NCBI GenBank assembly: GCA_030754715.1
Contig: JASLZV010000015.1
Span: forward strand, 7,663 to 13,219
Length of the DNA stretch: 5,557 nucleotides
Origin: Phycisphaerae bacterium
GTDB taxonomy: Bacteria > Planctomycetota > Phycisphaerae > SM23-33
Reading direction: 5' to 3'
Shown: positions 1 through 5,557 of the stretch, one piece after another
Position numbering within the stretch: position 1 is the stretch's first letter
Layout: every line of letters begins with the position of its first letter
Notes under the pieces: model-generated
Database searches by the model: none
The model's input: the letters and a program-made list of their open reading frames with translations, nothing else
What the model was told of the DNA's origin: nothing
Program-made: the position numbers and the translations under genes

Positions 1-1773
1 CACGCCGAGACGTTCAATCTCCCGCACGAGTTCGCCCTCGGCGGTGGTTTTGCAGCCGCTCCACTCGACAGGCTGACACGTCAGCGTCGCCCGATGCAGC
101 ATCGCGCCAAACACCTTCCTCTCATCCATGTCATCAACGTCAAATACGAGCACATCACCCAGGTGGGCCTCCGGGCCGTCGCCCAGGATATTTCGCGAGG
201 TGCGCCGGGAGGCGGCTTCAATCAGCCTGCCGGTATCTGGATCAAATTGCACCTGCCACGAATTGCTGTCCAGCGTGGTGGGCACTCCTTCGGGCGCCAC
301 AGACCCGGTGGCAGGCGCTGTGGCGACCAAGCGACCGGGCCGGCTGATTGACAGGTCATTCCACTGCACCCACGTGCAATCAGGCCCATCCTGGACAGCG
401 GCGGCGTCTTGACGGTCCGGCCGGCTGCCCGGCGGAAGGCAGGATATGACGCTTGTAGGCTGCCTGGAAGGCACAAAGACCATAGCCTCTTGCCCGGACC
501 GGAGCACGGCCTCGGCCTCTCGGAGGATCTTCGCGGCTCGTCGGGGGTAACTCGTCTTGTCCTTCCAACTATCAACCCACTTTTGCATCTTGGGGTCCGA
601 TGGAGCCGACTCGTCCAACGCTATGCAATGGTCGCCATCCCACATACTCAGCCCGAAGGTGTGATCGCTGAACCACAGTTGCCATCGCAAAGCGGCGCAC
701 AGCCTTTCTTCAATTGCGGAATCGCCCTTACCCACGGCCTTGAGAAGGTGGATCGTCCTGTTATTGCTTCGATATTCGCCGAATGCCTTGGGATTGGTCG
801 TTGAATGATCGTTCCACGGATCGTGAATGTCGCCTTTCAAGACCGGAAAACCGTCTTTCCCATACTCTGCAAACATGGCGTCGAAGAACTCATCCGCCGT
901 CGCTATGCATATTTTCGGGCGGTCGATGTTTTCGTTCCAAAGATCGACCCACCTGGGCATCTCCAGGTCCAGGCCGCGATTGTCGCCGGCAGCCTGAAGC
1001 ATAAGGTATCGGTACGGGTAGCCGCGGCTGGCCAGATCCCGTTCCAGCCTGCGGTAGGCCTCGTCCATGGTGTTGACTTTGAACTTCAGTTTCTCCGGAT
1101 CGTCGTCACGCTCCTGGTCGGAAAAGATGTCGCGAACGGGGAAAATGACATAGGAGTTTCCAAACCCATACTGGGCCGGCAGGCTCTCCCATATCCGGGG
1201 GTCTAGTTCCTCGCTGACGCCCAACTGCCAAATCAGTATCCGTGCGCCGTCGGGCGCCTCCCAGGTAAACAACGGCGGCAGACCAGCCGTAGGCAGGAAC
1301 ACACGATAGCCGCCGATGCCCGCTACCAGATACTCGATACCCTCGGGTGACACCGCGGAAGGCAGACCGCGAGCGTAGCCTCCGATGTCGTCCAATATGA
1401 GGCCGCGGATCGGAAATCCGTATTCCCGCCCCATCCGACAGGCCCAGGAGACACTCGCTTTTAACTCTTCCGGACCGGGCAGTTCCGTAAGGAGTTGCGT
1501 CTCGAAGCCGGCCAGTTGCCATCGTCCCGACCTGAGCAAGGCCACGGCCCGTTCGCGATCACCGTCGGAGGCAGTTTCCCACCAGTGGCGCAGAATCACG
1601 GCGGACTCGATGGTCCAGCGATACGAATCGCCGTCCCAGGGGTCTGTGCCCTCGGCGCACAGGTCCAGCACCGACGAAAGTATTCCACATTGCCTGGCAA
1701 GGACGGTCGATACGTCGGCGGTGTATCCCAGATCCGTGTGCGTGTGCGGAACGATGAAAATTTTTTCTATCAT
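1..1773 (-). CDS. Divergent GH38 (alpha-mannosidase-like) glycoside hydrolase, C-terminus cut off by window
   Basis: The frame is open from an ATG at 1773 to the window edge, giving 591 codons without a stop. The N-terminus reads PHTHTDLGYT (residues 9-18), matching the GH38 zinc-site motif PHSHNDPGW, so H12 and D14 would be metal ligands. A second block, GLILDDIGGY (124-133), sits where GH38 carries its nucleophile (IDPFGH-like), making D128 the best nucleophile candidate. GDN (263-265) resembles the GDD acid region, and SDHTFG (369-374) supplies a likely third zinc ligand, H371. From about residue 400 the chain looks like the beta-rich C-terminal part. GH38 proteins usually run 800-1,000 residues, so a few hundred are probably missing. 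There is no signal peptide, so it should act in the cytoplasm on imported oligosaccharide. An in-frame TAG at 1786-1788 leaves no other standard start, and AGGGA lies 9 bases upstream of the ATG. It begins 35 bases after the dehydrogenase gene. The family is fairly secure; substrate and activity are inferred. Confidence 0.8.
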   Translation of the reverse strand, partial: MIEKIFIVPHTHTDLGYTADVSTVLARQCGILSSVLDLCAEGTDPWDGDSYRWTIESAVILRHWWETASDGDRERAVALLRSGRWQLAGFETQLLTELPGPEELKASVSWACRMGREYGFPIRGLILDDIGGYARGLPSAVSPEGIEYLVAGIGGYRVFLPTAGLPPLFTWEAPDGARILIWQLGVSEELDPRIWESLPAQYGFGNSYVIFPVRDIFSDQERDDDPEKLKFKVNTMDEAYRRLERDLASRGYPYRYLMLQAAGDNRGLDLEMPRWVDLWNENIDRPKICIATADEFFDAMFAEYGKDGFPVLKGDIHDPWNDHSTTNPKAFGEYRSNNRTIHLLKAVGKGDSAIEERLCAALRWQLWFSDHTFGLSMWDGDHCIALDESAPSDPKMQKWVDSWKDKTSYPRRAAKILREAEAVLRSGQEAMVFVPSRQPTSVISCLPPGSRPDRQDAAAVQDGPDCTWVQWNDLSISRPGRLVATAPATGSVAPEGVPTTLDSNSWQVQFDPDTGRLIEAASRRTSRNILGDGPEAHLGDVLVFDVDDMDERKVFGAMLHRATLTCQPVEWSGCKTTAEGELVREIERLGV

Positions 1774-1808
1774 CTCAATGGGTCCCTATCGACTGGCAAG
1801 AAAGACCT

Positions 1809-2813
1809 TCAGGCGATCCTGCCCAGATGCTGCCGCTCGACCTCGAACCGGAGAGGCCGACCACTTGTAAACGCTTCAATTTCATCCGCAACCAGCGCGC
1901 CTATGCGCAGAAGATTCCGCCCGATGCCTCCGGCCTGATGCGGGGTCAGCCACACGTTCGGTAAATTGCGAAATGGATGGTCCGGCGGCGGAGGTTCGCC
2001 GTCCGTGACGTCTATACAAGCGACAAAACGCCCTTTGCGGAGTTCTGCAACGAGTTCGTCTTCATTCACAAGAGCCCCCATCGAGGTGTTTATGAAAACC
2101 GCTCCCTCGGGCAGAAGTTCGAAGTGCCTGCGACCGATCATATGTCTTGTTTCGTTTGTAAGGGGCGCGTTGAGGCTAACAACCTTGCATTGCGAGAAGA
2201 TGTCCTCCAATTTCTCAACCTTTTTCGCTCCCATCTTGTCGGCTGCGCCGGCCGACACGTACGGATCATAAAGGCAGATGTCACAGCCAAAATTCTTGAG
2301 CAGCCCGACCAGATATTTGCTAACGTATCCGCCCCCGATAATTCCCACCTTTTGCTGATAGATGTCGAAGGGGCCGCCAAACACGTTGAGCGATTCCCTC
2401 CACAATCCCATTCTGGTTCCCAGGCCAGCCCAAAATACCCGCCTGCCGGCGATGACCATTTGGCAGAGACAAAACTCGGCCACTCCACATGCTATTGCCG
2501 CGGCAGAACCTGTCACTCTGACCCCTCTTTCCCATAGGGTATTCGAAACCACCGGCCTTACCGAACCTGCCGCGTGAGCCAGCAACTCAAGTTCCGCGGC
2601 GCGTGACATCACTTCCGCATCAAGAGCGGCTGTATCCCAGGAAGTAACGACAATTTCGGTCTCCTTGACATGCTCCAGCAAAAACTGTTTGTCCGCAGAG
2701 TCCGGCACATCCGCGGCAAGCACCCGACAAACCACCTGTATTCTGGCCAGGTCCTTCTGAGAGAACATCCGCTTATGCCAATCCCTGCCGACTGCAAACA
2801 ACAACTTCTTCAT
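1809..2813 (-). CDS. D-2-hydroxyacid dehydrogenase-like protein with Met replacing the catalytic Arg
   Basis: The 334-residue product has the length and layout of NAD-dependent D-2-hydroxyacid dehydrogenases (SerA/GyaR-like), which interconvert 2-keto acids and D-2-hydroxy acids in the cytoplasm. The family VAE signature is at 111-113. The Rossmann turn reads VGIIGGGYVS (156-165), with Ser165 where the third glycine normally is, and Asp183 (LYDPY) is the acidic residue expected for NAD binding. Of the catalytic Arg-Glu-His set, Glu273 (DVTDGEP) and His292 (LTPHQAG) are present. The Arg position, normally in NTARG or NTSRG, is Met245 (INTSMG). The substrate loop HAAGSVR (80-86) differs from the usual GxGxDxID form and recalls a subfamily seen in sugar-degradation loci (recollection). 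The stop is TGA at 1809-1811. The start is the first ATG, with only a weak GAAGTG upstream. It follows the short Gfo/Idh/MocA gene by 138 bases. Family is certain; ordinary dehydrogenase activity is doubtful. Confidence 0.93.
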   Translation of the reverse strand: MKKLLFAVGRDWHKRMFSQKDLARIQVVCRVLAADVPDSADKQFLLEHVKETEIVVTSWDTAALDAEVMSRAAELELLAHAAGSVRPVVSNTLWERGVRVTGSAAAIACGVAEFCLCQMVIAGRRVFWAGLGTRMGLWRESLNVFGGPFDIYQQKVGIIGGGYVSKYLVGLLKNFGCDICLYDPYVSAGAADKMGAKKVEKLEDIFSQCKVVSLNAPLTNETRHMIGRRHFELLPEGAVFINTSMGALVNEDELVAELRKGRFVACIDVTDGEPPPPDHPFRNLPNVWLTPHQAGGIGRNLLRIGALVADEIEAFTSGRPLRFEVERQHLGRIA

Positions 2814-2908
2814 CGGATCACTTCAAAACGCCCCAAACAGGCGCACCTAAGGTAAACGAGACTCCACAGCCGCCGCCAACTTGCTTTCGCAATTCCACAA
2901 CAAGGTTA

Positions 2909-2921
2909 TCCATCCGATGGA
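2909..2921. repeat. 13-bp interrupted palindrome in the spacer upstream of the dehydrogenase gene
   Basis: TCCATC and its exact reverse complement GATGGA flank a single central C. The element lies in the 138-base gap between the short Gfo/Idh/MocA gene and the dehydrogenase, about 95 bases before the dehydrogenase ATG. The same gap also holds a 4-bp stem closed by a GAAA loop on the minus strand (2881-2892). Either could be an operator half-site pair or a small mRNA hairpin, but both are short enough to arise by chance. No terminator with a T-tract is visible in this gap, so read-through transcription is plausible. Confidence 0.25.
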
Positions 2922-2951
2922 AATGGCTGGCTAATCAGGCTGGTCTCTTTC

Positions 2952-3875
2952 CTACGACGAATATTTCGCCTTGCGGTATCCCTCGGCAAAGACCTTGCCG
3001 TCGTAACCCGCATCATCTTCGCCCAACTCCGATAACTCCACCTCACGATCCCCTTCCAACCACGACCGCCGCGCAGCGACCGCAGCCAGTTCCGGCTCAA
3101 CAAGATGCTCCATCGGCACCGGCGGATCGCCAGCCTCGTCGGCCAGGTACGGCAGCGTGGCCTCTAAAAGCGCCCGATATATATTGCTAGTGTCCGCGTG
3201 ATACTGCATATTCAGTTTGTCCGTAGTTATCGACACATGCATCGGCAGACCCAACCCTTCGCTACAATTGATCGATACCAAACCCATCTTCCCGTCGCTC
3301 CAATTCACCTGAATCCGCCGCTGAGTCCCGCAACCAAGATGGCGAACACTTCGAATCCCCGAACCCAAAATGCCGCACAGCAAAGACCAAGCATGGATCG
3401 CGTAGTTGAACTCATCGGTCCCACAACCACAATACACCGTGTGCGGCCTGCCACGCTCCTCCTGCGGCTGGGCCAGCCAATCCCGCGTGTCGTGGCAGAA
3501 TCGTAGCGACGATCCGCCCGTAATCCGCGCACCTTCACCGGCCCACCGGCAAAACTGCTTCAGATCACGCGCGTTGCCCGCTAGCGGCTTGTCCATCAAC
3601 ACACTCTTGCCGGCCTCCACGAACGGACGGGCCTTGGCGACGTGCGTGTCCCAGTTGCAGCCGTGGATTATCGCGCAGTCCACCTCACCGGCCATCTGTT
3701 CCAGCGAGTCGTAAACGGTCGCTATCTCGTGCTCCTTGGCAAAGTCCCGAACATACTCGACCGGATGCACCGAACCGCCATCCCACACCCCCACCACCTC
3801 GTGGCCAAGGTCCCGCTCGATGGGGATCCAATTCGCGGGGTGCGATGTGTCCAGATCAACCACTCCAATCTTCAT
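2952..3875 (-). CDS. Short, divergent Gfo/Idh/MocA-family oxidoreductase ('DTSHP' type)
   Basis: The 307-residue product is recognised by its N-terminal Rossmann order and by MDKPLAG (94-100), the counterpart of the family EKP motif, keeping Lys96 and Pro97. The family oxidises or reduces sugars and cyclitols with NAD(P), in the cytoplasm when unsignalled, as here. The nucleotide-binding turn is abnormal: MKIGVVDLDTSHP places Asp7, Asp9 and His12 where GxGxxG glycines normally lie. In the active-site helix (DEFNYAIHAWSLL, 154-166) His161 is kept, but the usual flanking Asp positions are Tyr158 and Ser164. It is shorter than the usual 330-380 residues. DTSH-type turns occur in other family members (recollection), so this is probably an established branch and not a decayed gene. 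The start is the ATG at 3875, with GAGAG and AAAGG purine runs just upstream. The stop is TAG. It follows the canonical paralogue by 78 bases, suggesting co-transcription. Substrate unknown. Confidence 0.88.
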   Translation of the reverse strand: MKIGVVDLDTSHPANWIPIERDLGHEVVGVWDGGSVHPVEYVRDFAKEHEIATVYDSLEQMAGEVDCAIIHGCNWDTHVAKARPFVEAGKSVLMDKPLAGNARDLKQFCRWAGEGARITGGSSLRFCHDTRDWLAQPQEERGRPHTVYCGCGTDEFNYAIHAWSLLCGILGSGIRSVRHLGCGTQRRIQVNWSDGKMGLVSINCSEGLGLPMHVSITTDKLNMQYHADTSNIYRALLEATLPYLADEAGDPPVPMEHLVEPELAAVAARRSWLEGDREVELSELGEDDAGYDGKVFAEGYRKAKYSS

Positions 3876-3953
3876 AACTCTCTCGCCTTTCGTTTATTAC
3901 AACATTGCTCGTACGCCGGATGCCTCAGGGGACACCCGACAAAGACGACCACC

Positions 3954-4994
3954 TCACCTGGTGATCGCATTCTCGTAAATCATATCCGCCAACCGCATCG
4001 TCTTGACCGCGTCGGCCAGGCTGTTGTGAACCCCCTTGCCCTTCTTGACCGCGTCAATAAACGCCCGATTCTCCGCCCGGAAGCCCTGCACGATATACGT
4101 CTCTTCACAGCCGACAAACTCCGTGTAGGTCGTCTCAAAAGACGGCGACTCCTCGTTATCCACCCAAACCCTTCCTTCAGCGTCGGTGTCAGCAAAGGCC
4201 GAAGCGCCGCCGGCGTGAAACTCAAACTTGAAAAACCGTCGCCCCGTCCGCCAGTTGGCCAGCAGAACCCCCACGGCATCATTGGCAAAGTGCACGATCG
4301 CATTGAAACTCATCCCATACCACGCATCCAGATTCCGCACCTCTGAGGCCACCGACTTGACCTCTGAAAGACCCGTATAATACCGAAGCGAATCAACGGC
4401 ATGGATCGCATCGCACCGCAGAATGTCTATCGCTCCGCGATAATACGGATGCTGGGCCTGAGGCACAGAGTTCTTATAGAAACACGAGACCACCTGATTG
4501 ATTCTGCCCTTCTTCTTCACCTCCTTCCAGCAGCGGTTGATCATCGGGTGATACCGCCGCTGAAAACCCACTGCCGTAATGAGCCCCTTGTCGCCGGCTA
4601 TCTTCGCCAGACACTCCGTCTGGAAGGTCGTGACGGCAGGGGGCTTTTCAATAAACAAATGCTTGCCACGGTCCAGAACGTCCGCCGCCACGCTGAACAG
4701 CACGTGCGGAGGCATCAGGGCATACACCGCATCAGGATCGGTCTTGTCCAGCATTCGGCCGTAATCGCTGAACGTCCTGGAAATCTTGAACTTCCTGGCG
4801 GTGGCTGTCAGTTTCTTCTTGTCAACGTCGCACAGGCCGACAATCTCGACATCCTCAAAACCCGCCAACGAGGGATAGTGAACACCGTTAGCCATCCCGC
4901 CGGCCCCGATCAGGGCCACCCTGACTTTGCTGCCACCGCTGCGTGCGGCCTTAGGTTGGCTCCTGCTTGCAGTCTTGCTTCGCGCCTTGCGCAT
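3954..4994 (-). CDS. Gfo/Idh/MocA-family sugar oxidoreductase (canonical motifs)
   Basis: The 346-residue product has an intact Rossmann turn, VALIGAGGMA (26-35), and the family EKPPA motif at 116-120 with Lys117 as the probable catalytic lysine. The active-site pattern CDAIHAVD (194-201) gives Asp195, His198 and Asp201, the usual DxxHxxD arrangement. The C-terminal half is the alpha/beta substrate domain, ending in a helix as typical. Members oxidise a sugar or cyclitol hydroxyl with NAD(P); the substrate here cannot be read from sequence. The first 23 residues form a basic tail (8 Lys/Arg, no acidic residue, rich in Ser and Ala) with no hydrophobic stretch, so it is neither a Sec nor a Tat signal. 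The ATG at 4994 is supported by AAAGGAGT seven bases upstream, so the tail is probably translated. The stop is TGA at 3954-3956. It is the first gene after the long leader and shares little motif detail with the paralogue downstream. Confidence 0.94.
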   Translation of the reverse strand: MRKARSKTASRSQPKAARSGGSKVRVALIGAGGMANGVHYPSLAGFEDVEIVGLCDVDKKKLTATARKFKISRTFSDYGRMLDKTDPDAVYALMPPHVLFSVAADVLDRGKHLFIEKPPAVTTFQTECLAKIAGDKGLITAVGFQRRYHPMINRCWKEVKKKGRINQVVSCFYKNSVPQAQHPYYRGAIDILRCDAIHAVDSLRYYTGLSEVKSVASEVRNLDAWYGMSFNAIVHFANDAVGVLLANWRTGRRFFKFEFHAGGASAFADTDAEGRVWVDNEESPSFETTYTEFVGCEETYIVQGFRAENRAFIDAVKKGKGVHNSLADAVKTMRLADMIYENAITR

Positions 4995-5001
4995 CTATCA
5001 G

Positions 5002-5009
5002 ACTCCTTT
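5002..5009 (-). promoter_or_regulatory. Strong Shine-Dalgarno for the canonical Gfo/Idh/MocA gene
   Basis: On the minus strand this reads AAAGGAGT, a near-perfect anti-16S match, with seven bases before the ATG at 4994. It fixes the start, and hence the basic N-terminal tail. It is clearly the best ribosome site in the window; the downstream genes have weaker purine runs, as is common inside an operon. Confidence 0.8.
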
Positions 5010-5032
5010 GTGCGGAACACGTTGCTGTTTGA

Positions 5033-5062
5033 TTAGAGGACTTTTTCGAGGGTGCCGTCCAT
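5033..5062 (-). other. Possible 9-codon leader ORF (low confidence)
   Basis: An ATG at 5060-5062 opens a nine-codon frame (MDGTLEKVL) ending in TAA, 38 bases before the ATG of the canonical Gfo/Idh/MocA gene and just after the 5073-5100 hairpin. No convincing Shine-Dalgarno precedes it and the peptide has no run of one amino acid, so attenuation is not indicated. A frame this short is expected by chance. Confidence 0.12.
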
Positions 5063-5072
5063 ATTTTCTTTT

Positions 5073-5100
5073 GCCGCTTACACTCCGTCAGTGAAGCGGC
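5073..5100 (-). promoter_or_regulatory. 11-bp hairpin / dyad in the leader of the oxidoreductase operon
   Basis: On the minus strand GCCGCTT pairs with AAGCGGC and CACT with AGTG, around the five-base loop GACGG, with one unpaired T on the 3' arm. This gives 11 base pairs in 28 bases. It is followed on the minus strand by AAAAGAAAA, not a T-tract, so it is not a standard intrinsic terminator in the direction of the genes. The plus strand has no T-tract after it either. A TTGACG hexamer (5125-5130) lies upstream, and 17 bases further on a poor -10 candidate (CACTCT, 5102-5107) abuts the dyad, placing a hypothetical start site inside it. An operator or a 5'-UTR hairpin are both possible. Confidence 0.45.
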
Positions 5101-5241
5101 CAGAGTGCCCAAACCCGCCCAGTCCGTCAAGCAAAATATCCCCCAACGCCAAGGATACCGTCCCACGCCCAGCCACTACGCCGACCCACCAAAGCAATGC
5201 TTGTCCAGCATCATCCCCAGCCCATGTCGTGTCTCCGGCTT

Positions 5242-5262
5242 TGGCTGATCTTTTCTCAGCCA
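5242..5262 (-). terminator. Possible terminator-like hairpin after the amidohydrolase gene, lacking a T-tract
   Basis: A perfect 7-bp stem, TGGCTGA with TCAGCCA, encloses a seven-base loop (GAAAAGA on the minus strand), starting 13 bases after the amidohydrolase stop codon. The minus-strand sequence after the stem is AAGCCGG, with no T-run, so it does not fit a classic intrinsic terminator. It may stabilise the mRNA 3' end or help separate the amidohydrolase from the following genes, or it may be chance. Confidence 0.3.
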
Positions 5263-5264
5263 CC

Positions 5265-5282
5265 CACTACACACACTACACA
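5265..5282. repeat. 9-bp perfect tandem duplication spanning the amidohydrolase stop codon
   Basis: CACTACACA occurs twice head to tail (5265-5273 and 5274-5282). On the minus strand each copy contributes TAG in the same frame, so the amidohydrolase has its stop at 5276-5278 and a second in-frame TAG at 5267-5269. The likely origin is replication slippage; no function is needed. Confidence 0.75.
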
Positions 5283-5557
5283 GAAATCCTGGCGTACAGT
5301 GCCAGCGGGTTGTCCCAGAACCAAAGATTGAGTATTTCCACCGCTTCGTCAAAGCCCATTACGTTGCGGTCAATTCTTACTCCGAATACGCGGGCGAAGT
5401 CCTCGCGAGCCATGTGCAGATGCCCTACCACATTCTCGACGGGGCGATCATAGTCCCCGCCAAACCCGAGAACCTTGTTCACCGGCACTTGGTCGAGCAG
5501 TTCGTCAATTCCGCTGCACGTCTGAACTTGCGTAATGATATGCGTCCAACAGAGGTT
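5276..5557 (-). CDS. Amidohydrolase-family (TIM-barrel) protein, C-terminal fragment
   Basis: Ninety-three codons and a TAG stop are visible; the start lies beyond the right edge. The fragment reads like the last strands and helices of an amidohydrolase TIM barrel: a strand plus GFGGDY (residues 35-40 of the fragment), where the Asp is in the position of the final barrel-strand metal or catalytic Asp, then GHLHMAR, and a helical end containing DEAVEILNLWFWDNPLALY. That closing pattern, a helix followed by an aromatic-Asp-Asn-Pro turn, is common in Amidohydro_2-type proteins, which hydrolyse, decarboxylate or isomerise small molecules. The first metal ligands (HxH) would be in the missing N-terminal part, so metal dependence and reaction cannot be judged. 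It lies 281 bases before the canonical Gfo/Idh/MocA gene on the same strand; operon membership is possible, but the hairpins between them leave it open. No signal for a specific enzyme name. Confidence 0.75.
   Translation of the reverse strand, partial: NLCWTHIITQVQTCSGIDELLDQVPVNKVLGFGGDYDRPVENVVGHLHMAREDFARVFGVRIDRNVMGFDEAVEILNLWFWDNPLALYARISV

Noticed and set aside
1106..1522. 138-codon open frame on the minus strand inside the GH38-like gene
   Set aside because: It is out of frame with the continuous 591-codon GH38-like reading frame, which carries the family motifs; overlapping frames are expected in GC-rich coding DNA.
1977..2537. 186-codon open frame on the plus strand
   Set aside because: Antisense to the dehydrogenase, with no supporting motifs.
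3901..3953. GC-rich short stems in the spacer between the two Gfo/Idh/MocA genes
   Set aside because: Only 3- to 4-bp pairings with no following T-run; not enough to call a terminator.
3642..4346. 234-codon open frame on the plus strand
   Set aside because: It runs antisense through two well-supported oxidoreductase genes and the spacer between them, and its translation shows no recognisable motif. It is a shadow frame.
4401..5036. 211-codon open frame on the plus strand
   Set aside because: It is antisense to the canonical Gfo/Idh/MocA gene, whose motifs and Shine-Dalgarno are clear. The plus frame has no domain signature.
5088..5118. Possible sigma-54 promoter (TGGGCAC followed by GCCGCT)
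   Set aside because: The -24 element has an extra G relative to TGGCAC and the -12 TTGC element is absent at the right spacing.
5078..5263. 61-codon minus-strand frame filling the leader between the amidohydrolase and the Gfo/Idh/MocA gene
   Set aside because: Gly/Trp-rich translation without recognisable features, overlapping both hairpins. No convincing ribosome site.
5052..5453. 133-codon plus-strand frame covering the intergenic leader and amidohydrolase end
   Set aside because: Low-complexity Pro/Ser/Thr-rich translation and antisense to the amidohydrolase C-terminus. No ribosome site or motif.

Overview
The window is a compact bacterial carbohydrate-metabolism locus with every supportable gene on the minus strand. 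In transcription order, from high to low coordinates, it holds: the C-terminal end of an amidohydrolase-type TIM-barrel protein (cut by the right edge), two different Gfo/Idh/MocA-family oxidoreductases, a D-2-hydroxyacid dehydrogenase-like protein, and a long divergent GH38 (alpha-mannosidase-type) protein cut by the left edge. No tRNA, rRNA, CRISPR array, insertion sequence or phage gene is visible.

The DNA is moderately GC-rich. Neighbouring Gfo/Idh/MocA paralogues, one with a 'DTSHP' nucleotide-binding turn, alongside a GH38-like enzyme and an amidohydrolase resemble sugar-utilisation loci of Planctomycetota and related PVC or environmental bacteria. This placement is an impression from gene content and is weak evidence.

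Layout: 1-1773 GH38-like protein (591 codons visible, C-terminus missing); 1774-1808 short spacer; 1809-2813 dehydrogenase; 2814-2951 spacer with a small palindrome; 2952-3875 short divergent Gfo/Idh/MocA protein; 3876-3953 spacer; 3954-4994 canonical Gfo/Idh/MocA protein; 4995-5275 the longest non-coding stretch, with a strong Shine-Dalgarno, an 11-bp hairpin or dyad, a second hairpin and a 9-bp tandem duplication; 5276-5557 amidohydrolase C-terminus. No stretch over 300 bases lacks a gene. The four downstream genes could form one operon, with the 4995-5275 leader the most plausible place for a promoter.

Working model (inference): a mannoside-like oligosaccharide or glycoconjugate enters the cytoplasm. 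It is hydrolysed by the GH38-like enzyme and oxidised or reduced by the Gfo/Idh/MocA proteins and the dehydrogenase, and the amidohydrolase acts on an intermediate. No substrate can be assigned from sequence. Three of the five proteins depart from their family signatures: the dehydrogenase has Met in place of the catalytic Arg, the short Gfo protein has lost all three Rossmann-turn glycines and both catalytic-motif Asp residues, and the GH38 protein has unusual versions of every metal and catalytic motif. The locus may therefore run chemistry not captured by the family names, but nothing here proves a new system.
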